Below are positions 54,034 through 62,646 of a stretch of DNA of 64,000 bases, piece after piece. The position numbers and the translations under genes were made by a program. How positions within the stretch are numbered: the stretch's first letter is position 1; every line of letters begins with the position of its first letter. The DNA lies in assembly GCA_018396695.1 (NCBI GenBank), contig JAGTQU010000001.1:64117-128116 (forward strand), written 5' to 3'. A model generated the notes under the pieces. It was not told the origin of the DNA and ran no database searches. It saw nothing but the letters and a program-made list of their open reading frames with translations. Origin of the DNA: Candidatus Bathyarchaeota archaeon. Lineage in GTDB: Archaea; Thermoproteota; Bathyarchaeia; TCS64.

Positions 54034-54696
54034 CTACAATAATAGGGGAAGCGGACTTTTCAGCTTGTTGATTATCTCTCTCCTCTCCTTCAAGGCATCT
54101 GATCTTTCAATGTCTTTCCTATATGCTTTCGCATACTCTGCCCAGTTTCTTAGGAGGGTTTGATATTCCCTCCTTATTCTCCTCAGATTCCTAAGCCTCT
54201 CGCTCAGCATGTCTATGGCATAGTCGAGGCTTTTCTTGTAGTTGATTCTTGACCTTAGGCTCATCTGCTCCAGTAACGAAACTAAGAGTTCGTCAGCGAA
54301 ATAGTCTTCGAAGAAATTTGCTTCTTTTCTCCTGAGATCATAATAGTAAGCCGACCAGAGAAGACAGTGGATTAATTCATGCAAAAGCGTCCTCTTCACA
54401 GTCCTCCAATCGTCTTTCTTGCGCAAATAAATGTTTGCCTTAGTGGGCTCCGCCGGATCCATGTCTCCAAGGTTGTCGCCTCTTCTCCGTTTATACAAGA
54501 GTATGGTGAGCGAGTCGGCTTGTCTCGGAAACTCGACCCTACAGAGCTTCCAAATTTTTTCAAGGATATCAGACCCCTCGTTGTTCCACATTTTCTGAAA
54601 ACTACCGCGTTTATTCTCCAGCCAATCTCGTGTTGCTACGGATTCTCTTCTCCTGCCTACTTTGAATATGACCTCAGGATAACGTGTTTCACTCAT
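54034..54696 (-). CDS. HELIH-motif metallopeptidase-like protein
   Basis: A roughly 220-residue protein with a zinc-peptidase motif HELIHCLLW (about 125-133 in the track ORF) in a helix, preceded by an Ile-rich strand region, like SprT/zincin-type proteins. A second Glu or His ligand may lie in EANFFEDYFADEL. The C-terminal 90 residues are basic and probably coiled-coil (RLRNLRRIRREYQTLLRNW). The ORF extends to 54741, but ATG 54696 (MSETRYPEV) gives the shorter start. It lies between tRNA(CAU) and cas6, on the opposite strand from cas6. Confidence 0.65.
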   Translation of the reverse strand: MSETRYPEVIFKVGRRRESVATRDWLENKRGSFQKMWNNEGSDILEKIWKLCRVEFPRQADSLTILLYKRRRGDNLGDMDPAEPTKANIYLRKKDDWRTVKRTLLHELIHCLLWSAYYYDLRRKEANFFEDYFADELLVSLLEQMSLRSRINYKKSLDYAIDMLSERLRNLRRIRREYQTLLRNWAEYAKAYRKDIERSDALKERREIINKLKSPLPLLL

Positions 54697-54961
54697 GTCG
54701 AATACTCTCCAACCAATGGGCCTGGAAAACATGCCAAACACAGCATAATAAATCGCTCACACAAGTTTTCGTTTTATGCTTTTTTATTATGTGCTTCGCT
54801 CTCATCCGAGATATTCCATAAAGTCCGTTTAAACTTGTTTCGAAATCTACTCAGAAACTATTACGTTTAATAATACATTTCATTAACTCTAATGGCTTAA
54901 CCAAATATATGAGTAATAAGACCTAAAAACTGGTTGACCTTTCTTCCGTGAAAGTCATCAT

Positions 54962-54970
54962 AATTTAAAT
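54962..54970 (+). promoter_or_regulatory. TATA-like box of the cas6 operon
   Basis: AATTTAAAT centred about 23 nt before the cas6 ATG. No ribosome-binding site precedes that ATG, so the effector transcript is likely leaderless or nearly so. The same region has no repeat resembling a CRISPR unit. Confidence 0.45.
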
Positions 54971-54988
54971 TGATATTTTCAGTGTTTA

Positions 54989-55813
54989 ATGTTAAGGTTA
55001 GTGGCTGAGATGCCTTCTGAGCTACTTATCGAGCTTGTCGGAGAAAAAGAGGTTTCTCTACCAAGGTTTACAGGTTACATCTCTAGGGCTCTGTTTTTAC
55101 ACATGATGCGAGCTGTGGATCCAGGAGAGGCGGCTGAGCTTCACGAGTCTGATGTTATGAAGCCTTATAGTGTCACGCAGCTCATGTTTAAAGCTAGGCT
55201 GAGGTCTCCTTCAGGATATGTTCTAGATCCATCCTACCCTTGCAGGGTCGGTTTCAGATTCCTGTCGGATAAGCAGTTTCAAAAGTTTATGAGCTTCTTT
55301 TCGAAGAAGAATGCGGTTTTGATTTCGGAGGTTAGATTCAAGATAGCTTCGATGATCTTAAAGTCGATTGAATATGAAGAGCTTCTGAAGAGTGAACCTG
55401 TAAAGAATTTTAGACTAATCTTCAGAACTCCTACATATCTCTCAAGCATGGGTTCAAGATATGAGTCTCTCTTCCCCGAACCTTTGCAGATTTTTTCCAA
55501 CTTGATGAGGATCTGGGACTCGTTCTCCGATTCAAGGGTTTTCGGTGAGGAAGGTTTAGAGGCTTATAAGTATTGGATTAAGAATCATATGGGAGTGTCG
55601 GCATATGTGTTGAGGACTGGGCTAGCGGAGATGGGGAAGAAAAAGGCGATTGGCTTCACTGGCTGGGTTGAATACGAGATGGATGAACAGGAGGAGTGGA
55701 ATAAGGTTACCCTAGCTTTAGCTAAGTTTGCTGAATACAGCAACATAGGAGGAAACAGAACAGGAGGATTCGGAGAAGTAAGATTTTATTCGAGTTCAAT
55801 TGAAAAAAGATAG
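54989..55813 (+). CDS. cas6: Cas6 CRISPR RNA endoribonuclease
   Basis: A 274-residue RAMP protein that cuts pre-crRNA within repeats. It has two ferredoxin-like halves and the C-terminal glycine-rich loop YSNIGGNRTGGFGEVRF (about 250-266), the Cas6 hallmark. The GYISRALFLHMMR segment near residue 30 is compatible with the catalytic His region (H at about 35), not proven. It is the first gene of the effector block; its 3' end overlaps cas3 by 14 nt. Its composition is host-like, not as AT-rich as the following genes. Confidence 0.9.
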   Translation: MLRLVAEMPSELLIELVGEKEVSLPRFTGYISRALFLHMMRAVDPGEAAELHESDVMKPYSVTQLMFKARLRSPSGYVLDPSYPCRVGFRFLSDKQFQKFMSFFSKKNAVLISEVRFKIASMILKSIEYEELLKSEPVKNFRLIFRTPTYLSSMGSRYESLFPEPLQIFSNLMRIWDSFSDSRVFGEEGLEAYKYWIKNHMGVSAYVLRTGLAEMGKKKAIGFTGWVEYEMDEQEEWNKVTLALAKFAEYSNIGGNRTGGFGEVRFYSSSIEKR

Positions 55814-58031
55814 AACAATGAATATAAAAGAAATTTTTAAAGCTTTCAGTCAAGAGCCCTATAAACATCAGCTTGAAGCCTCTGAAATTCTTCTAAAAGG
55901 TAAGCCTGTAGTAATTCGAGCTCCGTGTGGCTCGGGAAAGACAGAGGCCTGCGTTTTTCCCTTTCTGCTAGGTCGAGGAGAATATTTACCTCGAAGATTG
56001 ATCTACTCATTGCCAACGAGATCACTTGTTGAAGATATAGCTAGTAGACTCGAAGATCGGCTCAAGAAATTAAATTTTAATGTAAGTTTATCACGTCAAC
56101 ATGGAGCAGACTCAAAAGATCCTTTTTTTAGAGAAAACATAATCATTACAACGATTGATCAAACAGTTGGTGCATATTATAGTACGCCTCTTAGTCTTCC
56201 TACGTATTTAGGAAATATTCCTTCTGGAGCAGCAGTATCTTCTCTTCTATGTTTTGACGAGGTTCATACATATGATCACGAACTGGGACTTAAAACGATG
56301 ATTATTCTTGTTGAGAGAGCTTTGAAACTTGAGCTTCCTTTTGTGGTGATGTCCGCAACACTTCCAGATTCTTTCCTTGAATGGTTTAAGGAAAACGGAG
56401 TCTCAATTCTCAGGGCAGACGATGAAAATATTCCTACTAGAAAAGAAAGAAATGTAATCTTAAAATGGCATGATCATCGACTTACGGTAGAAGATATAGT
56501 AGAGGCTTTTCAAAATTATAAAAAAGTTATCGTAGTTTGCAATACTGTTGTTAAGGCACAGGAAATTTACTCAGATTTAAATGATGATAAAGTACATCTA
56601 CTTCACTCGAGATTCACTGCTGAAGATCGAAAGAAAAACGAGAAGAATGTGATAGATGCCTTTAAAAACAATGACTCAGCTTATTTGATAACTACGCAAG
56701 TTTGCGAAGTCGGCCTAGATATATCTTGTGACTTAATGTTAACAGAGTTGGCTCCTCCTGACGCATTGATACAACGCATTGGTCGATGTGCACGTAAGGG
56801 TGGTAAAGGAAAAGTATACGTTTATGATGTAGAGTACGCGGCGCCATACTCAGATGGCTCAATAGAACAAAGTAGAAAATATGTTTCAAATGAATTAAAT
56901 GGAAAAACTGTCGATTGGAAACAAGAACTTGAATTTGTAAATCAACTCTTGGGGCCTGAATTCCAAGAGATAATGAAGGATGAGGGGGGTCGAAGAAAAA
57001 TACTTAGTAATCTTGGAGATGCGGCGTTCAAAGGAGATAAGCGCAAAATTGAGGAAAATGTCCGAGATATTTTATCGGTAAATATTACAATTCATGAAAA
57101 TCCATGTTCACTTGAAAAGGTTCTTTGGCTTATGCCATGGATCAATGTTGACGTTAGAGTTCTAAAAAAGGCGATGAAAGATTTCAACTTAAATATTTTT
57201 AGAGTAGATTACATATATGATGAAAGAAAGGGATCATCTTATGATTGTCATGAAATAAATGACCCTTATCATTTATATCCATTCGAAAATTATATTCTTT
57301 CTCCTATCAATGTTAGATATGACTCTAATAGAGGGCTTATATTCGGAGAAGAAGGTGAAAATCTGGAACCCCAAATAAGAAAAGAGAAAGATACACGAGG
57401 GGATGTAAAATATTTTAAAGAGACGTGGTTTGATCATGTTAGGAAATCTCTAAGCGCATTCGATAAGATAAAAAAAGAGGAATTACCCTTAAACACATTT
57501 TCAAATTTGTTGAAGTATGATTCAAAAAGCAGTGAGGGAATCTTAGCTCTATCAGTGGCATTACATGATTTAGGGAAATTAAATAAAATGTGGCAAAAAT
57601 CAGTAGGGATAGAAAATAATTCAGAAGTACCTCTAGCACATATTGAAGATATATATATTGGTCATAGACCCGGGCATGCTGTTGTTTCAGGATATGCGTC
57701 TTTACCTCTTTTTAAAAAATTGATTGGAAAAGAATTTGCATATAACGCAATAGCTTTAGCCATCAGCCATCATCATCATGCTAGAAGTGAGAATTTAGAG
57801 AGATATGAAATAGGATGGAAAGAACTCGTTAGGCGCATTTTAGACGATGTGGCCTCTAAATATGGCCTCGATATTAACTCCGAAGACATAATTTGGTCGC
57901 AAAGACCATCGATACTCCCATATCGTTTCCCGTCAGTTGAAAATACGAAATCGTACACGATTTATGCAATTGCTTCACGGCTAATTCGTCTATCCGATAG
58001 GGAATCATTCGGCATGGACAAAAAGCTTTAA
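55800..58031 (+). CDS. cas3: Cas3 with helicase first and HD nuclease last
   Basis: A 743-residue Cas3. The SF2 helicase occupies the first 400 residues or so: Walker A APCGSGKTEA (about 40-49), CFDEVHTYDHE (DEVH, about 152), MSATLPD (about 182) and QRIGRCARKG (motif VI, about 324-333). The HD nuclease follows: FDHVRKSL (about 545), ALHDLGK (about 586), HRPGHAVV (about 621) and SHHHHARS (about 656). This order is the reverse of common HD-helicase Cas3. It degrades target DNA after Cascade binding. Start TTG 55800 overlaps cas6; ATG 55818 is an alternative. Confidence 0.93.
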   Translation: MKKDRTMNIKEIFKAFSQEPYKHQLEASEILLKGKPVVIRAPCGSGKTEACVFPFLLGRGEYLPRRLIYSLPTRSLVEDIASRLEDRLKKLNFNVSLSRQHGADSKDPFFRENIIITTIDQTVGAYYSTPLSLPTYLGNIPSGAAVSSLLCFDEVHTYDHELGLKTMIILVERALKLELPFVVMSATLPDSFLEWFKENGVSILRADDENIPTRKERNVILKWHDHRLTVEDIVEAFQNYKKVIVVCNTVVKAQEIYSDLNDDKVHLLHSRFTAEDRKKNEKNVIDAFKNNDSAYLITTQVCEVGLDISCDLMLTELAPPDALIQRIGRCARKGGKGKVYVYDVEYAAPYSDGSIEQSRKYVSNELNGKTVDWKQELEFVNQLLGPEFQEIMKDEGGRRKILSNLGDAAFKGDKRKIEENVRDILSVNITIHENPCSLEKVLWLMPWINVDVRVLKKAMKDFNLNIFRVDYIYDERKGSSYDCHEINDPYHLYPFENYILSPINVRYDSNRGLIFGEEGENLEPQIRKEKDTRGDVKYFKETWFDHVRKSLSAFDKIKKEELPLNTFSNLLKYDSKSSEGILALSVALHDLGKLNKMWQKSVGIENNSEVPLAHIEDIYIGHRPGHAVVSGYASLPLFKKLIGKEFAYNAIALAISHHHHARSENLERYEIGWKELVRRILDDVASKYGLDINSEDIIWSQRPSILPYRFPSVENTKSYTIYAIASRLIRLSDRESFGMDKKL

Positions 58032-58066
58032 GCCTTTTCTAAAGGAATAATTAATGGTTAACAAGC

Positions 58067-59113
58067 TTGACCCAAAAACTTTTTCTGAATAAAACAGGGC
58101 TTGAGCTATTTGACATTTTTAGGGCCTTTGGCTTAGGTTTTGCGATAAGAGGAATCTCATATGAGGATATAGAGGTCGTTATAACTGATATAAATTATGC
58201 TTATATTTTGGATATCGAAGGTGAAATACTTAACGCTCCAGATCCCCAACTTTTTATAGAAGCTGAACCAGAATGGAAAAATGTTTTTAGCACATTTCGG
58301 GACAGGAAAGACGCAAAATCAAGACCTCCTAAAGAAGATGTAGAAAATATCATAAAAAATGAATTTGAAAACATAATATCCCTCCATAGAGATATTGCAT
58401 TTATACCTAATATTGGAAAAAATGTGAAAGAAGGGAAAACCTTATATCAATCGCTCGATATTTCAGGCGCCAAAGGTTTTAGAGAAGAGAAAAAAGGAAA
58501 TGTATACCATGAAGGTACTCAAGTAAAAGTTGATAAATATTCTTGGGCAATCGGATGTTTGGGAGCGGCGATAACTGGTACTTGGAGGGAGGGTAATGAT
58601 TTCAAAATCACTATCGTTCCAAATCCGTATAATATTTCAATTGGCTCCCATCGCCAAATTCTTGAAGAAATGGGGCAAGAAAAATTATGCAATATCTCGT
58701 TCTCAACAACACTAGCTCATTTCGCAGTAAGACTCGCTGAAAAAATAGCCCTAAGAAAATATTCCTATGACATGACCTATGACTCGGTTGTTTTCAACTT
58801 GGAGAAAAAAACTAGTCAACAAAATAAACCTGGGGGAGGAGGAAAGCTCGGTCTAGGATTTCTTAGTGCATTGATAGACGAGGACTTTGGAACAGAAGCA
58901 CTAAAAAAATTTGACCAAATATTTCGCTCGGGTTTTGTTAAAGGTGCAAAACAGAGTCTGGCTCTTGCGCTTACTGATTTCTTAATACATCCCACATTGG
59001 ATAATTTTCGTAGATACGAGGACTTAAATATTCGAGGTAATATAAATGAACATGTCCTTCTTTGGGACAGACGCGAATTGGAGGCAATAATGAAGCATGT
59101 CCAAATTGTATGA
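58067..59113 (+). CDS. Probable Cas8a-like large subunit
   Basis: A 348-residue protein between cas3 and the small subunit, where the effector's large subunit belongs. I recognise no strong motif; GTWREGNDFKITIVPNPYN and a glycine-rich loop (KPGGGGKLGLGF, about 255-266) are conspicuous. Its assignment as Cas8a rests on position, size and the type I-A companions. It could be a divergent Cas8a1 (Csx13/MTH1090-like) or Cas8a2 (Csa4). TTG 58067; its end overlaps the next gene by 17 nt. Confidence 0.65.
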   Translation: MTQKLFLNKTGLELFDIFRAFGLGFAIRGISYEDIEVVITDINYAYILDIEGEILNAPDPQLFIEAEPEWKNVFSTFRDRKDAKSRPPKEDVENIIKNEFENIISLHRDIAFIPNIGKNVKEGKTLYQSLDISGAKGFREEKKGNVYHEGTQVKVDKYSWAIGCLGAAITGTWREGNDFKITIVPNPYNISIGSHRQILEEMGQEKLCNISFSTTLAHFAVRLAEKIALRKYSYDMTYDSVVFNLEKKTSQQNKPGGGGKLGLGFLSALIDEDFGTEALKKFDQIFRSGFVKGAKQSLALALTDFLIHPTLDNFRRYEDLNIRGNINEHVLLWDRRELEAIMKHVQIV

Positions 59114-59444
59114 GCTGTTTTCCGACCCTTCTGTTGAGAGCTTTGGTCGAGCATTAAGATACGCCATTATGAAAAAAGAATTTGGAGGGTGCGAAGATTA
59201 TGCGTCGCTTATCGAGCTTGAATACGTAGAGACTGTAGAAGAATTTGTTGAATCCTTAAAAAAATTTTTGAGAAGATATGATGCGTGTTCGAGAAGATAT
59301 GAAAGAGAAAGAGGAAGAGCTTCTTTTAAGCCAAATGAGAATGATCTAATCAATTTAATAAGGCTAACAGAAACATACGGAGTTCGAAATGTAAGTTCTT
59401 CTCTAATTGCTCATGCTTTAGTAAAAGCATCAAAGGAGGAATAA
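59097..59444 (+). CDS. Probable Cascade small subunit (Csa5/Cas11-like)
   Basis: A 115-residue, predicted mostly helical protein with a basic middle (SRRYERERGRASFK). It lies between cas8 and cas7, overlapping cas8 by 17 nt and ending 2 nt before cas7. Those are the size and place of the Csa5/Cas11 small subunit that lines the crRNA-DNA groove. Sequence homology is not clear by eye. Confidence 0.6.
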   Translation: MSKLYELFSDPSVESFGRALRYAIMKKEFGGCEDYASLIELEYVETVEEFVESLKKFLRRYDACSRRYERERGRASFKPNENDLINLIRLTETYGVRNVSSSLIAHALVKASKEE

Positions 59445-59446
59445 AA

Positions 59447-60331
59447 ATGAATGAGCAAATTTATGAAATAGGTATAGCGGCCCGAATAAAAATGAATGCC
59501 CATTCTTTGAATAACGAGGGCACAACGGGAAACGTAACCGAACCACGCACCGTGGTGTTAGCTGATGGAAGAAAGACCGATGGAATAAGTGGAGAAATGT
59601 TAAAACATATACATGCGGCCTATCTTTTCCATTTGGCAAAAGAGGAAAAAGAGAACTCTCTTTGTGAGTCATGTAAATCATTTAACCCTATGAAAGCGGA
59701 TGGAAACTCAAAGCTCAAAGGAAAAAGCGTAGTCGATGCTTTAAATGAAGCTCTTTCATGTGAATTATGCGATATTCATGGATTTCTAGTTCAAGAACCA
59801 ACTTTAAGTAGGAAATCAACAGTAGAGTTTGGTTGGGCTCTCGCTTTACCTGAGCAATTCCATAGAGATATTCACGTGCACACGAGAGTAGCTCCTGGTG
59901 AAAAAACGAGAGAAAAAGGCGTTTCAGAACAAATGATCTACAATCGCCCCACCCGATCCGGCGTTTATGCATTTATTTCGGTATTTCAGCCTTGGCGTAT
60001 AGGTCTTAATGAGGTCAATTATACATATAAGATTAATGATCCAATAAGAAAAAAGAGATACGATCTCGCAATAGACTCCTATAAATCAATGTTTACCCGT
60101 ATTGAAGGGGCGATGACAACAACAAGGATGCCACACATAGAAGACATTGAAGGAGTAATGATTAAGACAGATGATGCTCAACCAGTTCCTCTGATAAGCC
60201 CTCTAAAAGAAGATTATATAAAAGAAATCGAAAAGATTTCTCAAAGTGTTCAGAAATTCACTTCATTATCGGAATTGCTCAAAGCACTTGACAACCTCAA
60301 ACAGACATCACCCTATAAGTTAGGGGCGTAG
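59447..60331 (+). CDS. cas7: Cas7 (Csa2/DevR) backbone subunit
   Basis: A 294-residue RAMP that forms the crRNA backbone of Cascade. IYEIGIAARIKMNAHSLNNEG (about 5-25) and the DevR/Csa2 segments FGWALALPEQ, FISVFQPWRIGL and TRIEGAMTTTRMPHIEDIEG are typical. Unusually, two CxxC pairs, SLCESC (about 71) and SCELCD (about 104), flank an insert and may bind zinc. ATG 59447 follows AAAGGAGGAATAAAA, the best ribosome-binding site in the locus. Confidence 0.9.
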   Translation: MNEQIYEIGIAARIKMNAHSLNNEGTTGNVTEPRTVVLADGRKTDGISGEMLKHIHAAYLFHLAKEEKENSLCESCKSFNPMKADGNSKLKGKSVVDALNEALSCELCDIHGFLVQEPTLSRKSTVEFGWALALPEQFHRDIHVHTRVAPGEKTREKGVSEQMIYNRPTRSGVYAFISVFQPWRIGLNEVNYTYKINDPIRKKRYDLAIDSYKSMFTRIEGAMTTTRMPHIEDIEGVMIKTDDAQPVPLISPLKEDYIKEIEKISQSVQKFTSLSELLKALDNLKQTSPYKLGA

Positions 60332-60337
60332 TAGGTC

Positions 60338-61009
60338 ATGCCCTGGATTGGAGCAGAGTATAATTTCGCAAGCACATTTTCATATAGACTCCCTGATTTT
60401 TCATCCAGCTATGCACTATCGGCCCCTATTCCAAGCCCCTCAACTATAAAACTTGCTCTTGTATCCGGGATTATTTCTAGAAAAGGAAACATTGAAAGAG
60501 GCAAGCAGCTATTCGAACAAATCCGAACAGTAAAAGTGACCACCGAGCTTCCAGATCGGATAGCAACCTTTAAATGTTTTATTAAACGCCTTAAAAAGAA
60601 AAGACAAGGAAAAGGATTTGAACCAACATTTGGAATAAGAGAATATATTATCTATAATGGTCCTCTTCGTATTTTTCTTAATGTATCCAACCAAGTTATG
60701 GATGATGTTAAAGATGCTCTAAAAGCTGTCTCATACCTAGGTACATCTGACTCTCTTTGCACATGCACTGAATTTAACATCAGAGAACCCTTATGGAACA
60801 AATGTCCCCAACTCTATGACTCAGAACATGGCAAAGAAGGAATACTTTTCATGTTAACAGAATTTACAAACGAAGTTGCCTTCGAAAATGTTAACCCATA
60901 TTCAGAGGTCAGAATGATCAAGGGGAAACATATCGTGACCAAGCCTTACCTATTTCCTATCCATATTATGACCAAAGAGAGCAACTATGTAATATATGAG
61001 ACTAACTAA
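60338..61009 (+). CDS. cas5: Cas5 (type I-A) subunit
   Basis: A 223-residue RAMP that caps the crRNA 5' handle. FSYRLPDFSSSYALSAPIPSPSTIKLALVSGI (about 15-46) is the Cas5 N-terminal region; the segment FGIREYIIYNGPLRIFL and the internal glycine residues fit the fold. It is the last gene of the plus-strand effector block and ends 19 nt from the convergent cas4. Confidence 0.85.
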   Translation: MPWIGAEYNFASTFSYRLPDFSSSYALSAPIPSPSTIKLALVSGIISRKGNIERGKQLFEQIRTVKVTTELPDRIATFKCFIKRLKKKRQGKGFEPTFGIREYIIYNGPLRIFLNVSNQVMDDVKDALKAVSYLGTSDSLCTCTEFNIREPLWNKCPQLYDSEHGKEGILFMLTEFTNEVAFENVNPYSEVRMIKGKHIVTKPYLFPIHIMTKESNYVIYETN

Positions 61010-61028
61010 GAACATATATTTTTAGATT

Positions 61029-61640
61029 TTAACCGATGCAGTATTTCTTTACTTCGCAGTATCCGCATTTCTCATGGGAAACAGCAGGCGGGGTAGCCTC
61101 CCTGGCTATCATGCTCCGTATCCTCTCGATATCTCTAAGTACCCCTTGCTTATCCTCGTAAGAAACCTCCAAAACTCTGGTCTCCATCTGTTTAGAGAAA
61201 TATATCACGCCTCGCGTGACTTTCCTCCCGTACCTCTGCTCTAGGAGAAGTGCATAGGCGTACAGTTGTTTCAGATACTGCCTCTGAATTAGTACCTCAT
61301 CCGTATATTTCGTATCAACAGGGATCAGCTCCCCGTTCTTTAACCTCAAAGCGACATCTAGCTTACCCCTCAACCCAATCTCTCGGGCTTCTAGTTGAAG
61401 ATCCTGTATTACTTCCTCAACTTCCTCTATTGGAAACCCATAAATACTTTTCCTCTCCAGCATCCTTCTCTTTTCTTTCTCATGAACCTCTTCTCCATAC
61501 TCCATCTTCCTCCTTATAGAGGCTGGGACTCCCATAACGCGAAGAAAATAGACCTTCCTCGGACAATAATAGTATTGTACGATGTCGAATACTGTAACTT
61601 CACCATCTAAGATAGAACCCTTCATAATTTCTAAGTTCAC
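61029..61640 (-). CDS. cas4: Cas4 exonuclease for spacer processing
   Basis: A 203-residue PD-(D/E)XK nuclease with a [4Fe-4S] cluster. The first Cys is in YYYCPRKVYFL (about 26), and the other three are in KCGYCEVKKYC (about 192-202). The nuclease core includes LRGKLDVALRL and IPVDTKY. It trims prespacers and selects PAM with Cas1-Cas2. The GTG start at 61640 overlaps cas1 by 41 nt; ATG 61625 is also possible. Confidence 0.93.
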   Translation of the reverse strand: MNLEIMKGSILDGEVTVFDIVQYYYCPRKVYFLRVMGVPASIRRKMEYGEEVHEKEKRRMLERKSIYGFPIEEVEEVIQDLQLEAREIGLRGKLDVALRLKNGELIPVDTKYTDEVLIQRQYLKQLYAYALLLEQRYGRKVTRGVIYFSKQMETRVLEVSYEDKQGVLRDIERIRSMIAREATPPAVSHEKCGYCEVKKYCIG

Positions 61641-62634
61641 CTCTCAAAAAGCTAGCTACGTCCCTCGCCTGAATTAGAATCATGTCTGTCCATCTTCTTT
61701 GTTCATCTTTATACCTTACATATCTCTCGAAACGCTCCAAAACTGCTTTCAGAAGTAGTTTACGTGTTTGGTCTCCCATCTTACAGATCCCTTCTTCAAT
61801 TGAAAAGTCAGAAATTTTAATTTCGCCTTTAGCCACTAGCCCTATAACCGTCTTATCTATAAGCTGCTGCCTGAACTCTTCCATCAGATCAAGAACCATA
61901 CTCGGCCTGCCAGGGCGATCGACATGTAGAAAACCTCCATAAGGATCAAGCCCAGCATAGTGAACGCCACGCCAAACTTCTCCTTCGAGAAGTGCGTAAC
62001 CATAATTTAAAAGAGCGTTCACAGGATCTCCAGCGTAACGCCCTGACCTGCAGTTAAAATTAAATTCCTCTGGGATTATTTCATTTATTGCTTCCCAGTA
62101 GTATGTAGACGAGAATCCTTCCAATCCCATGAGTAAATTCCTTATCTGATCGATAGGCTTGACTTCAATAGACTCTACCTTCTCAATCTGATTCGATATC
62201 GCTTCTCTCTTCTCGATCAGTTTGTCGGCGACTTCAGGGGAAGTATCCCTCCTACTTTTCGCAAGAGTGCCTAAAGTCGCATACTGGTTTCTCATCTTAG
62301 CGACAATAAACTGTTTTGCAAGGAATCCGCTCCTTTCTTCCCTATACGCGTAATATTGCTCTCTTCGAGTTTGAACCGTCCTCAAATCCCTAGAAGCAAG
62401 TCGGGCCGTAACCTCACCTTTCCAATTAATAATTATTAAATCAACACCACAAGAGCCTAAAAGCTCCATGGCATCAAAACTGATGCTTCCACTACCTGAA
62501 ATAACGACTTGACGCAGATCCTCCACTTTTGTTTGATGAAGCGTCTTCCCTTTTTCTCTTACGACGATTCTTTCACCGTGTTTCCCTACAAACTTCCCAA
62601 AACCATCAACGACGAGTCGTTTCATCAGAGTCAC
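61600..62634 (-). CDS. cas1: Cas1 integrase
   Basis: A 344-residue spacer integrase. The catalytic residues are in place: Glu in LMGLEGFSSTYYWEAI (about 180), His in GGFLHVDRPGRPSM (about 247) and LDLMEEFR (about 261). The N-terminal beta domain MKRLVVDGFGKFVGKHG and the KPIDQIRNLL region are normal. GTG 62634 or ATG 62625 (MKRLVV) could be the start; the latter gives the canonical N-terminus. Confidence 0.96.
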   Translation of the reverse strand: MTLMKRLVVDGFGKFVGKHGERIVVREKGKTLHQTKVEDLRQVVISGSGSISFDAMELLGSCGVDLIIINWKGEVTARLASRDLRTVQTRREQYYAYREERSGFLAKQFIVAKMRNQYATLGTLAKSRRDTSPEVADKLIEKREAISNQIEKVESIEVKPIDQIRNLLMGLEGFSSTYYWEAINEIIPEEFNFNCRSGRYAGDPVNALLNYGYALLEGEVWRGVHYAGLDPYGGFLHVDRPGRPSMVLDLMEEFRQQLIDKTVIGLVAKGEIKISDFSIEEGICKMGDQTRKLLLKAVLERFERYVRYKDEQRRWTDMILIQARDVASFLRGELRNYEGFYLRW

Positions 62635-62646
62635 AGCCCAATATAA

